37,592 nucleotides of DNA from Verrucomicrobiota bacterium. GTDB taxonomy: Bacteria; Verrucomicrobiota; Verrucomicrobiia; Limisphaerales; JADLHS01. A model generated the notes under the pieces. That model was not told the DNA's origin. It worked only from the letters and a program-made list of their open reading frames with translations, and did not search any database. Numbering within the stretch: the first letter of the stretch is position 1; the number at the start of each line of letters is the position of its first letter. Below, piece by piece: positions 17,657 through 26,692 of the stretch. The stretch spans positions 1-37,592 of the forward strand of contig JALOTT010000001.1 of NCBI GenBank assembly GCA_025457745.1, written 5' to 3'. The position numbers were made by a program, and so were the translations under genes.

Positions 17657-20482
17657 TCAAAGCTCCTCCAAGCATTGAAGCACAGGTTGCCACGGATGAG
17701 CGACATCCGCCTGCAACGCGCGCAATGGCGTCAGCGCGTCCTTCCAGCAGTGCGACAATGGGGGCAGCAGTGCCTCTTCGAATGTCGGCGGTTCGGGCAT
17801 GCGGGCTTCGACGGCCAACGCACGACCCAGTGCAAGCGCCGCGTCCAACAATGCCGCGCGGGCTTCCTCGACCAGTTCGCCACCGCCGAGCAACCGCGCC
17901 ATCTTGAATTTGCGCGCCGCTTGGGTGCGATGCGTATCAGCTTTGGCGCGTTCCTCGGCGGAGAGCGGCGCGGGTGAATCAGCCTCCGGCTCCGGGAACA
18001 GCGGGCGGTTCGCGCGGGTCGTCACCGAAATCAATCCCGCCGCGGCCAGGCGCTCCAAGGCTTCGTGCGTGGCGCGATCCACTACTTCGAGTTGCACCGG
18101 CGCAAGCGGATCACTTTTGCCCGGGCCGAAAAAGTCCTGATGCAAATCGCTCAACCGTTCGCGCCATTGCGCCGCGTCGCGGTCCACGACGACGTAGAGT
18201 ACCGAGTGCGTGCCGGCGCTGGGATAGCGCTCTTCGCAGTGGAGCAACGCGCCGTTGATCCGCTCGCGGGCCTTGCGGGCGAAACCCAGCGGGCGGTCGG
18301 CGGGGAGCGAGGATTTCAGATTTGCGATTTCAGATTGCAGATCGCCGTCCGGCCCCGTCGCGGCGGGCTTGGCGACGACCAACTGCTCCAGCTTCGCCAG
18401 GAATGCCTGCCGACCGGTGCGCAGTCTGATCTCTTGGAGGTTGCCCTTGAGATCAAGCACGCCGTCGGAAAGCGCCTGCTTGTGCGCCAGTGTTTCGAGC
18501 ATCTTCTGTTCGATGGTTTTTTCGGAGACGAGGTTGATCACCGTCACCGGTTTGGTCTGGTGCTTGCGCCAGGCGCGGGCGATGCGCTGTTCGAGCTTCG
18601 CCGGGTTCCACGGCAGGTCGCAGTTGATGACGACGCTGGCGTTCTGGAGGTTCAGACCGGTGCTGCCGCTGTCGGTGCTGAGAAACACGCGGCAGGCGGG
18701 ATCGTTCTTGAAACAATTGATCTCGGCGCGCCGGCGGCGCTGCGGCACGGTGCCGGTGTGCCAGGCGAAGCCGAGGTCGAGCTTCTCACACAACTCGCGC
18801 ACCAGTTGGAGCATCCGCTCCCATTCGGAGAAGATGATGACCTTGGCGTCGTTCTCGCGACATTCCTCCAGAATCTTTTCCAACTCGCCGAGTTTCGGGC
18901 ACACCTTGTCTTCCGGGTCGAGGATGTAATTGGTGTCGCACGTCATCCGCATCATGTTCAAATGCCGCAGCAGCTTTTCCTGCTCTTGCTGCGTGAGTGG
19001 GCGGCGCTTGGCAAGGTGCGCCAGCCGGGCGACGACGCCCTCGTGGCCATCGTATTCGCCCTGCTGCTGCGGGCTGAGCGGGACGAAATGATTCCGGTCA
19101 GTGCGGTCGGGAAGTTCGGTTTCCACCTCGGCCTTGCGGCGGCGCAGCATGTGCGGCGCGATCCGTTCGTGGAGTTGTCGCAGGTTGCGGTAGCCGGCAG
19201 GCCGCCCGCGGTCGTCCAACTCGTAAAACTCGCGATTGAAACGGAACAACGGGCCGAGCACTGAGGGGTTGAGGAAATCCATCAGCGAATGAAGTTCGTC
19301 AATGCGGTTCTCGATGGGCGTGCCGGTGAGAACGAAGGCGTAACGGCTGCGAAGGCGTTTGATGGCCTGCGTGGTCTTGGTGCTCCAGTTCTTGATGCGC
19401 TGCGCCTCGTCGAGCACAATGATGTCCGGCTGGAGCCGCGCGTTGACTTCCAGCGCGTCGGCCAGCATCTGCTCGTAATTGACGATGGTGAAGAAGGGCG
19501 TCGCGCCTGTCTCTGATTGATTTTCAAGACCGGAAGAGCGAGACAGGCGTGACGCCTGTCCTACGTACGCTTTGAACCGCTGATGCCGCGCACCGAATAC
19601 AAGTTGCAGCGGCAAATCCGTGAAGCGCTGAATCTGCTCCTCCCACTCGGTCTTGAGCGACGCGGGTGTGACCACGAGCACGCGTCGCGCCTGACCCAGC
19701 CGATGCAGCAGCGCGCACGCGGCGATGGCCTGAATGGTTTTGCCCAGGCCCATTTCGTCCGCGAGCAGACCGCGTTCGGTGAAGGCCAGATGCAACATGC
19801 CTTCGCGTTGATACGGAAACAGCGGCACTTTGGTTTCGTGCGCCGGCCACTCGCCGCTGTGCACGCGCAATTCGTAATCGCGCCGCAATTGTTTGCGCTC
19901 CTCGGCCCGCTGCCGCAATTCCAGCCACGGCGCGACTTCCTGCGAAACGCGCAATTCGGGAAAATCCGCCTGCCGCAAGCGCTCCAGCGCCGCCACGGCA
20001 TCCTCCGGCGAGCCGTTTTTCAAAACGCCGCCGGCGTCGAACCATTCGCGCACGGCCTTCGGCAACGAGCCGCTGCCGTTGAGCAAACGCAGCGTGCCGC
20101 TTCCGGCATCCGGCACGAGATCCAGGCGATCCGAACCCTGCTTCGCCGCCGCTTGGAACAAACGCTTGAACCGCCGCTCCAGCAGCAACAGCACCGCCTC
20201 GACGTGCTTGCACGTGCCAAGCCCGTTGATGCGGAAATCCACGCAGTCGCAGGCGAACTGCCGCCCGGCCACGTCACGAATCTCGACCAAATACTTCAGC
20301 CCGCTACGCGACGCGACGCGAAAGTTGGAGAAGATGGGGTGGCGCGGGTCGGTGTTCGCGATGACGAACGCTTCGTCGCGCGCCCGTTGCCGGCGGCGAT
20401 TGATTTCGTCTTCGTCGGTGGTGCGCCAATTGTGGATCGAGGGAATGGTGACTGCGCTGGCGGCTTTAGTTTTCGTTGCCAT
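17657..20482 (-). CDS. SWIM zinc-finger-like plus SNF2-family DEAD/H helicase, with in-frame repeat insert
   Basis: CDCVDFRINGLGTCKH (SWIM-like), GLLADEMGLGKTIQAIAACALL, VLDEAQRIKNW, VLTGTPIENRIDEL, STDSGSTGLNLQNASVVINCDLPWNPAKLEQRIARAWR. Confidence 0.92.
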   Translation of the reverse strand: MATKTKAASAVTIPSIHNWRTTDEDEINRRRQRARDEAFVIANTDPRHPIFSNFRVASRSGLKYLVEIRDVAGRQFACDCVDFRINGLGTCKHVEAVLLLLERRFKRLFQAAAKQGSDRLDLVPDAGSGTLRLLNGSGSLPKAVREWFDAGGVLKNGSPEDAVAALERLRQADFPELRVSQEVAPWLELRQRAEERKQLRRDYELRVHSGEWPAHETKVPLFPYQREGMLHLAFTERGLLADEMGLGKTIQAIAACALLHRLGQARRVLVVTPASLKTEWEEQIQRFTDLPLQLVFGARHQRFKAYVGQASRLSRSSGLENQSETGATPFFTIVNYEQMLADALEVNARLQPDIIVLDEAQRIKNWSTKTTQAIKRLRSRYAFVLTGTPIENRIDELHSLMDFLNPSVLGPLFRFNREFYELDDRGRPAGYRNLRQLHERIAPHMLRRRKAEVETELPDRTDRNHFVPLSPQQQGEYDGHEGVVARLAHLAKRRPLTQQEQEKLLRHLNMMRMTCDTNYILDPEDKVCPKLGELEKILEECRENDAKVIIFSEWERMLQLVRELCEKLDLGFAWHTGTVPQRRRRAEINCFKNDPACRVFLSTDSGSTGLNLQNASVVINCDLPWNPAKLEQRIARAWRKHQTKPVTVINLVSEKTIEQKMLETLAHKQALSDGVLDLKGNLQEIRLRTGRQAFLAKLEQLVVAKPAATGPDGDLQSEIANLKSSLPADRPLGFARKARERINGALLHCEERYPSAGTHSVLYVVVDRDAAQWRERLSDLHQDFFGPGKSDPLAPVQLEVVDRATHEALERLAAAGLISVTTRANRPLFPEPEADSPAPLSAEERAKADTHRTQAARKFKMARLLGGGELVEEARAALLDAALALGRALAVEARMPEPPTFEEALLPPLSHCWKDALTPLRALQADVAHPWQPVLQCLEEL
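18310..18345. repeat. Short tandem GATTTCAGATTTGC-type repeat inside SNF2 CDS, encoding QSEIANLKS
   Basis: GATTTCAGATTTGCGATTTCAGATTGCAGAT. Confidence 0.55.
19498..19569. repeat. Palindromic GTAGGACAGGCGTCRCGCCTG element inside SNF2 CDS
   Basis: GCGTCGCGCCTGTCTC (19498-19513) versus reverse complement of GAGACAGGCGTGACGC (19540-19555): 15/16 identical; encodes VGQASRLSRSSGLENQSETGAT. Confidence 0.85.
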
Positions 20483-20917
20483 CACACAATGATTGGCACG
20501 GCGGCGCAACCGTCAACGCTGAGTTGTTTGGGAATGTTCACCGGCTGTTCACCGCCTGCTGACAGCTTGTTGGCCGCGGCAGGAGCGCGAGCCGCCGAGT
20601 CCGTTCGGCGGGGAAGTGGTGTGTGCAAACGACGCGGCGGGAGTATGTTCCTGCCATGAAAATCACTTCCCCTCTCTTTGAAGCCTTCCTCAAATGCCCG
20701 AGCAAGTGCCATCTTCGTTCGCTGGGCGAAACCGGTTCTGGAAACGAATACGCTGAATGGGTTCGCGCTCAGGACGAATCCTATCGGCGCGAGGCAGCCC
20801 GGCGATTGCAGGAAGCCGTCCCGGAAACCGAACGTGTCGCTGCCCCACCCGGCATCGAGAGCTTCAAGACCGCCAAGTGGCGGTTGGCGGTGAATGTCGT
20901 CGCACAAACGCCGGACA

Positions 20918-20982
20918 GGAGCGCGGACAGCCTTGTCCGCGAGTCCCAGCCGGATGAAGAAACGCGCGGACTCGGCGGTCCT
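20918..20982. repeat. GGAGCGCGGACAGCCTTGTCCGC palindromic-family element in RecB-like fragment
   Basis: GAGCGCGGACAGCCTTGTCCGCGAGTC followed by GCGCGGACTCGGCGGTCC; related by eye to the element at 32199. Confidence 0.6.
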
Positions 20983-20992
20983 CATCATGAAA

Positions 20993-21068
20993 CTCGTAGC
21001 AGTGGACGTGAGTCCGCTCCATCTATTTCTCACGAAAGTCAGAGCCGACTCGCGTCGGCTGCTACGAA
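20993..21068. repeat. CGTAGCAGYSGACGTGAGTCSGCTC palindromic element in RecB-like fragment
   Basis: Left CTCGTAGCAGTGGACGTGAGTCCGCTC; reverse complement of right end TTCGTAGCAGCCGACGCGAGTCGGCTC; shares GAAAGTCAGAGCC with the nuoM element. Confidence 0.85.
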
Positions 21069-21268
21069 CTTGGAATCCCGCCTCCACGCCATCCAGCGGA
21101 TTCCGTCCGAGGGCCGGGGCAGACCCGCGCAATTCATCCCCATCCGCTTCATCTACCGCAACAAGCTCACCAAAGACGACAAGCTGCTGCTGGCGTTCGA
21201 CGCGCTGATGCTTTCCGAAATCCTCGGACGCGAGATCAGCTTCGGCAAAATCATCCACGGCGACCCGC

Positions 21269-21364
21269 GTAGCCGCGCTCGTGAGCGCGCGGACACACTT
21301 GCGGCGAACCCGTCGGAACAGCCAATCGTGCCGGAAGCTTCCGCGCTTTCACAAGCGCGGCTAC
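21269..21364. repeat. GTAGCCGCGCTYGTGA palindromic element in RecB-like fragment
   Basis: Arms 21269-21284 and 21349-21364, 15/16 complementary. Confidence 0.8.
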
Positions 21365-21456
21365 AGCCACAGGTTTTGAAAGTGAAGACCTCGGCGCTGG
21401 CCGGCGAAGTGCGGAAGCGTCTCGAGAAAATGACCGCGCTGCTCGCCAGCCGGTAA

Positions 21457-21811
21457 TAAACACCGTCCTTCGGTGACCGGAGCAATTCGTTCTCGAAGGT
21501 CCAATGTTCAAGGTCCGGCGAACTGTAAACCCGGTGACGGTTGTTGATGCTGAAGCCGGCGCTCTTTCCGTAGGCGGTGCCGTAAAGATAATAACGGCCT
21601 CCGAAGAATTGAAGGCAACCGTCGTGGGCGTCAATGATCTTGCCGGCCACGTCCCGCCGGGGTTCGGCGTTGTTGACGGTGGCCGTCCGAAAATTCTTCG
21701 ACTTCCCCGCCCCGTCTTGGGGTGAGCGCATTGACATGCACGAAGTTGTGAACGCCACCAGCAGGATGACGCACACGAGTCGAGGGCCGTGCGGCTTGGA
21801 AAAATTTGGCA
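21457..21811 (-). pseudogene. N-terminal fragment of a secreted GH43-like (arabinanase-like) protein
   Basis: MPNFSKPHGPRLVCVILLVAFTTSCMSMRS...DVAGKIIDAHDGCLQFFGGRYYLYGTAYGKSAGFSINNRHRVYSSPDLEHWTFENELLRSPKDGVYYR, then runs into the reverse strand of the RecB-like fragment. Confidence 0.6.
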
Positions 21812-21977
21812 TCACGAGTGGCAGCGATTCAGCCGGGCAATCCCCGAAGCGGAGAGCGCCAAGGTTCCGATGTCGAATACGAGCTTGGCCATGCGAACAG
21901 AGGGGAGACGGACGAAAAAACCAGGATGGGAAACCTGTCGCGTGGACCAAGCTTTCCATCCCGGTTTGGTTATTGGA

Positions 21978-22019
21978 CTATTTCTTTTTCTTTCCTGCTT
22001 TTTTCTTCTTGGCTGCCAT
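21978..22019 (-). CDS. Possible very small lysine-rich ORF (MAAKKKKAGKKKK)
   Basis: ATG at 22019, TAG at 21980-21978; upstream in-frame ATG extends it by MGVIR. Confidence 0.25.
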   Translation of the reverse strand: MAAKKKKAGKKKK

Positions 22020-22175
22020 GCGAATCACCCCCATTCATTTTTGTTGGTTTATATTGCATTTGGTTCATGCAAATCAGTTATAGCTTTTCGAGCTTTTCCG
22101 GTTGTATGAAAAATAACCGCTCGCTGGCAATCATTATTTCTAGGAACTGGACGAAATGTTTTACCCGCCTTTTTT

Positions 22176-23399
22176 CTACGCGCCAAATTTGTCGAACATT
22201 TTTGCGTTGGCCTGCATGAGGCGGATCAAAAACTTCGCCTCGAATACGCCGAGCGAACCGGAGTTTGCGCCGGTCTCGGTGAAACGTTCCAGCTTGTCCG
22301 AGCCGCTCAACGCCGAGTGCAGCAATGCCGGCTGCGGATGCCACGAGTGGCCCTTCACCGCGCACGGTGTCGAGTGGTCGCCGGTGATGGCGAGCACATC
22401 CGGCTTCTTCCGCAGCAGAATCGGCAGCGCAGCGTCGAAGTCCTCGATGGCCTTTTTCTTTGCGGCAAAGTTGCCGTCTTCGCCGGCTTTGTCCGTGTAT
22501 TTATAGTGGATGAAAAAGAAGCCGAAGTTGTCGAACTCGGTCAAATAACGCTCGAACTGCTCGGCGATCGTCTGCGGGCCTTCGATCTTCTTCATGCCCA
22601 CGAGTTGCGCGAGGCCCTTGTACATCGGATATACCGCGAGGCACGCCGGCTTGAGTTTGTAGCGGTCCTCGAACAGCGGAATCTCCGGCTGATGCGCGAT
22701 GCCGCGCATGAGAAAGCCATTGGCCGGCTTTTCTTTTGCGATGATCGGCAGCGCCGCCTTGTAAAAATCCGCGATCAACTTCGCCATTTTCTTCTGCTTC
22801 GCGCTCTTGGGGTCGCGCGGTCTGACGGTCGGGATGACAAAACCTTCGCGGTTCGGGTCCGCGTCGGTCAACGGCCCTTCCAGCCCCTGCCCGCGGAAGA
22901 TAACGACAAAGCGATGTTCCTTGCCGGCCTTGATGATGACCTGGGTGTCGCCGATTTTTTTTACCTTGGCGGCAAGCATCGCGCAAAGCTTCTCGCACGT
23001 CTCGGTCGGAATGCGTCCGGCGCGGCGATCGGTGACGATGCCTTTGGGGTTAAGCGTAGCAAAATTGGCGCGCGCGCATACGTCACCCGGTTTCAGTTCC
23101 ACGCCGAGGCCGAGCGCCTCAATCACGCCGCGGCCCACCTGAAATTCCAGCGGGTCGTAACCAAAAAGTCCGAGATGCCCCGGCCCGCTTCCGGGCGTGA
23201 TGCCGGGCGCGACGGGAATCATGCGGCCCTGCGCGGAATTTCTGGCGAGCGCGTCGAGGTTTGGCGTCACGGCGGCTTCGAGCGGCGTGAGATAGCCTTG
23301 TTCGGGTGTGGCCAGATCGCCCAACCCGTCGAGCACGACGAGGGCGAGCTTGGCGTTGGTTTTCAGTGTCAGTTCGGAATATTGTGCGTCTAAATTCAT
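22176..23399 (-). CDS. apgM: 2,3-bisphosphoglycerate-independent phosphoglycerate mutase (archaeal-type/ApgM)
   Basis: KLALVVLDGLGDLATPEQGYLTPLEAAVTPNLDALARNSAQGRMIPVAPGITPGSGPGHLGLFGYDP...DVLAITGDHSTPCAVKGHSWHPQPALL. Confidence 0.93.
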   Translation of the reverse strand: MNLDAQYSELTLKTNAKLALVVLDGLGDLATPEQGYLTPLEAAVTPNLDALARNSAQGRMIPVAPGITPGSGPGHLGLFGYDPLEFQVGRGVIEALGLGVELKPGDVCARANFATLNPKGIVTDRRAGRIPTETCEKLCAMLAAKVKKIGDTQVIIKAGKEHRFVVIFRGQGLEGPLTDADPNREGFVIPTVRPRDPKSAKQKKMAKLIADFYKAALPIIAKEKPANGFLMRGIAHQPEIPLFEDRYKLKPACLAVYPMYKGLAQLVGMKKIEGPQTIAEQFERYLTEFDNFGFFFIHYKYTDKAGEDGNFAAKKKAIEDFDAALPILLRKKPDVLAITGDHSTPCAVKGHSWHPQPALLHSALSGSDKLERFTETGANSGSLGVFEAKFLIRLMQANAKMFDKFGA

Positions 23400-23520
23400 G
23401 GGAAAATCATGCGGCCAAGCGCGCCGCAGCGTCAATGGAAATGCGGGCGTGGTGAAGCGGACTTCAAGCCGGGTGTTAATCTGCCTTGCCTCGCCGGGTC
23501 GCTTGCCGTTTCCTTCTCAC

Positions 23521-23796
23521 ATGAAGCCGGGGCGAACACTTGTGGAACTGGGTGCAGAACGCTGCTCAGATGCCGAACTCTTGGCGATACTTCTCGGCAG
23601 TGGCGGACGGGGTTACTCGGCGCTCGATAGTGCCAACGCTCTGCTGGACAAATACGGCACCTTGGCGGGATTGATGAATCGTCCGCTGGATGAAATCGCA
23701 GAAATCAGAGGCGTCAAAGCTGTGCGTGCGATTCGGCTCGCCGCCGCGTATGAAGTCTGTCAAAGATTGTTGAAAGAAGTCGCACGCGACACTTGA
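23521..23796 (+). CDS. RadC/UPF0758 N-terminal-domain protein lacking the C-terminal MPN/JAB domain
   Basis: MKPGRTLVELGAERCSDAELLAILLGSGGRGYSALDSANALLDKYGTLAGLMNRPLDEIAEIRGVKAVRAIRLAAAYEVCQRLL; 91 aa; stop TGA 23794-23796. Confidence 0.8.
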   Translation: MKPGRTLVELGAERCSDAELLAILLGSGGRGYSALDSANALLDKYGTLAGLMNRPLDEIAEIRGVKAVRAIRLAAAYEVCQRLLKEVARDT

Positions 23797-26405
23797 TGAA
23801 AACCCGCGAACTGGCCCAAGCACGCATTGGCAAGGTGAAGCCGCCTGCTTTCGAGCACATCAACCGGCAGATTCCGCCAGAGCCGCACACGGCCATGTAT
23901 GTGTGGCACAAGTATTGGTCGCGCAAGACGTGGAACGTGGTCGGCGAACACATCAAGGCTTACACCAAGGCACATCAAATCGTTTTCGATCCGTTCGCCG
24001 GCAGCGGCGTGGTGGCCATCGAAGCCGCGCGCAACAAACGACGAGCCATCGTGTGCGACCTCAATCCGGTGGCGAGCCACATTGCGGAATTGACGCTGCG
24101 TCCGGTAAACACGCTAAAACTCCTGGAGGCATTCGAGCGCGTTCGTGAGCGCGTGCAGAAGCAGGTCGCCGAACTTTACACCGTTCACTGTTTGAAATGT
24201 GGCAAGCCCTTGATTGCGGATTGCTGTGTGCGCGAAGGCGATGAACTCGTCGAAGTGCGCTACAAAGGTTGTCCCCACTGCGAACATCGTTGCGAAACCG
24301 GCTGCAAGCCCAAGAAGAATGACCTTGAAGCGCTGGCTGAACTCGAAGGCAAGCGCATTAAAGAATGGTATCCGCGCAACAGGCTTTTTTATCCCGATGG
24401 TGAAGCATTCAAGGAAAAACAAAAATACGATTCACTCGACCAGCTATTCACGAAGCGCAACTTACGCGCGGTGGCGATGATTTATGAGGCCATCGAACAA
24501 GAGAGCAGCCCGCAGTTGAGGAAATTTCTGTTCGGCGCATTTACTTCGATGATTCACCTTTGCACGCGGATGATGCCGGTCGGCAATCCTGCGCCGTCCA
24601 ATCATTACACCCATTTCAGTTCTCCCGGCTGGACGCAGCACAGCTATTGGTCCGCGCCGCAGTTCATGGAACAGAATGTTTGGGAAAAATTTGAAGGCGC
24701 AGTGATCGGCCATCAGGGCATCATCAACGCCAAGAACGAAACCAACGAGCTTTTGAGAGACGTGAAAGTCACGGATGACTGGCGCAAAGTTCTTGATGGC
24801 GAAGCCGACATCGCGGTCGTCACGGATGATTGCGTCGAGTTGATGAAGAAAATGCCGGACGAGTGCGTGGACTACATGTTCACCGATCCGCCCTACGATG
24901 CGTCCATTCAGTACGGCGAACTTTCATATCTTTGGAACGCATGGCTGAAGGCGGATTATCGCTACACGGAAAACATTGTGACGCATGAAGTCATCCGCAA
25001 CGAGCGGCAGAAGAAACCGTTCGAGGTTTATCACTCCCTACTCAACAGTAGTTTTCAAGGTTTCTACCGCGTGTTGCGACCGGAGCGTTGTCTGACGCTG
25101 ACGTTTCACAATCCGACGTTCATGGTTCGTAACGCCACGGTACGCGCGGGTGTGTTCTCCGGCTTTGACTATGAACACATTCATCATCAGCCGCTCGGCC
25201 AGGTTTCCGCCAAGGCGATGATGCAACCGTTCGGCAGCGCGCAAGGAGACTTTTATCTGCGGTTTGTCAAAACCGCGCGCCCGTCGCGGCAGATGGAAGA
25301 AATCAGCGAAGATCGTTTTCGCCGCATCGTCATCGAGACTTGCCGCGAAGTCATCGCCAGGCGCGCTGAACCGACACCTTACACGATTCTCATCAATCAG
25401 GTTGATCCTAAACTAGCCAGGCTAGGACTGTTTGGCACGCTGCACACTGGCTTGGACGTGAAAGCCGTTCTCGAAGAAAGTGTGGGCAGAGAATTTGCCT
25501 TGGTTGAAGCAAAACTTGGCGGCGCGGCGGGCAAGCTCTGGTGGTTCGCGGACAGGGCTTTTGCCGCCCGGCTGGAAGCTATCCCTCTCACTGAACGGGT
25601 GGAAGAAACCGTGTTCCGTTGTCTGAATGAGAAAGGCCGCGTCACCTTCACTGAAGTTTGGGACACAGTCGCGCGCGAGTTCCCCAATTCGCTCACGTCG
25701 GACAGCACCAGCATCACTGAGGCATTGGAAATCTATGGCCGCAAGGTCGGCGGCGGAGCGTGGATGCTGAAGGAGGAAATCCGAATTCATTTGGATCGAC
25801 ATAGCGAGTTGATCGCCATCCTCGCGAAGATTGGAGTGGCGCGCGGACACGGCATCTGGATCGGCCAGCGGGAACAGCGCGAGTTGGCAAGCGGGCTTGT
25901 CGAGGAAGTCCGGTTGCGTGATCTGGTCACGGGGAAAGGAAAGCCCGCTGTTTTGAAGGGCGTGAAGAATCTCCGGCCCGTGCTCGACATGGACTTGCTT
26001 TGGCTCAAAGGCGATGAAGTTGTCCGCGCGTTTGAGGTGGAATGCACCACGACCATGACGAGCGGGCTTCAACGCGGCTCAAATCTTCCGACCGATGTGC
26101 CCAAAACCATGGTCATTCCCGAAGAGCGGGAAAATGACTTTGATCGAAAAATGAAGTCGCCGTTGTTCAGCGAGCATTTCGGCAAAGACAATTGGACGCT
26201 CGCCTATTTCAACACGCTCCGCGAAGCCTTCTCCAAGACCAAAGCCAAGACAGCCTTGGAATCCTTGTTCGGCAAAAAGAAAGCCACGAGCCGAGCCCGT
26301 TACGAGAGTAAGCCGGCGGAGAATCAAGCGCTTTTTGAACTTCCCGAAACGGGCCGGGCTACGGCGTCCGCTTACGTGATGAAGGATGACGGTGCGGGCG
26401 ATTAG
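23796..26405 (+). CDS. Large DNA methyltransferase with internal Cys-rich region and possible C-terminal nuclease-like domain
   Basis: FDPFAGSGVVAIEAARN (~23984), CLKCGKPL...CPHCEHRCETGC, TDPPYDASIQYGELSYLWNAWL (~24883), C-terminal AFEVECTTTMTSGLQRGSNL (~26028). Confidence 0.85.
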   Translation: MKTRELAQARIGKVKPPAFEHINRQIPPEPHTAMYVWHKYWSRKTWNVVGEHIKAYTKAHQIVFDPFAGSGVVAIEAARNKRRAIVCDLNPVASHIAELTLRPVNTLKLLEAFERVRERVQKQVAELYTVHCLKCGKPLIADCCVREGDELVEVRYKGCPHCEHRCETGCKPKKNDLEALAELEGKRIKEWYPRNRLFYPDGEAFKEKQKYDSLDQLFTKRNLRAVAMIYEAIEQESSPQLRKFLFGAFTSMIHLCTRMMPVGNPAPSNHYTHFSSPGWTQHSYWSAPQFMEQNVWEKFEGAVIGHQGIINAKNETNELLRDVKVTDDWRKVLDGEADIAVVTDDCVELMKKMPDECVDYMFTDPPYDASIQYGELSYLWNAWLKADYRYTENIVTHEVIRNERQKKPFEVYHSLLNSSFQGFYRVLRPERCLTLTFHNPTFMVRNATVRAGVFSGFDYEHIHHQPLGQVSAKAMMQPFGSAQGDFYLRFVKTARPSRQMEEISEDRFRRIVIETCREVIARRAEPTPYTILINQVDPKLARLGLFGTLHTGLDVKAVLEESVGREFALVEAKLGGAAGKLWWFADRAFAARLEAIPLTERVEETVFRCLNEKGRVTFTEVWDTVAREFPNSLTSDSTSITEALEIYGRKVGGGAWMLKEEIRIHLDRHSELIAILAKIGVARGHGIWIGQREQRELASGLVEEVRLRDLVTGKGKPAVLKGVKNLRPVLDMDLLWLKGDEVVRAFEVECTTTMTSGLQRGSNLPTDVPKTMVIPEERENDFDRKMKSPLFSEHFGKDNWTLAYFNTLREAFSKTKAKTALESLFGKKKATSRARYESKPAENQALFELPETGRATASAYVMKDDGAGD

Positions 26406-26420
26406 CCCAGGCTGTGGCTG

Positions 26421-26633
26421 GTGCGCTGCTTGCGGACGACTTTTTGGACGGGCGCCGTCAACATCGGACGGACCATTTCGGGACTGCTGGCGGGAATTGT
26501 TTTCGTGGACTGGCTTGCAGTCGTGCCGACAGCGCAATTTCCGCAAGTGCTGAACATCACGTTTTTGATTTTGGTTGGCGCGGCGCTGTTGTTTCAACGA
26601 TTCGTTCTGGCCACCCAGCCATTGGCCCTGTAA
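26421..26633 (+). pseudogene. Possible C-terminal remnant of a membrane protein (perhaps UbiA-type prenyltransferase)
   Basis: FWTGAVNIGRTISGLLAGIVFVDWLAVVPTAQFPQVLNITFLILVGAALLFQRFVLATQ: two TM-like stretches, no matching N-terminus upstream. Confidence 0.35.
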
Positions 26634-26692
26634 TCCGGGCCAAGAAGGAAAGCTTGAACACGCAAGAAGTCTTAGTTAATTTCAATCTGGTT

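Larger units (their letters stand above)
20656..21456 (+). pseudogene. N-terminal fragment of a TM0106-like RecB-family nuclease carrying three palindromic elements
   Basis: MKITSPLFEAFLKCPSKCHLRSLGETGSGNEYAEWVRAQDESYRREA...FIPIRFIYRNKLTKDDKLLLAFDALMLSEILGREISFGKIIHGD...VLKVKTSALAGEVRKRLEKMTALLASR*; ends abruptly. Confidence 0.65.

Noticed and set aside
18065-19264. 399-aa plus-strand ORF antisense to SNF2 helicase
   Set aside because: Opposite strand carries unmistakable helicase motifs; no domain in this frame.
22317-23393. 358-aa plus-strand ORF antisense to apgM
   Set aside because: Shadow ORF; apgM motifs on the minus strand are clear.
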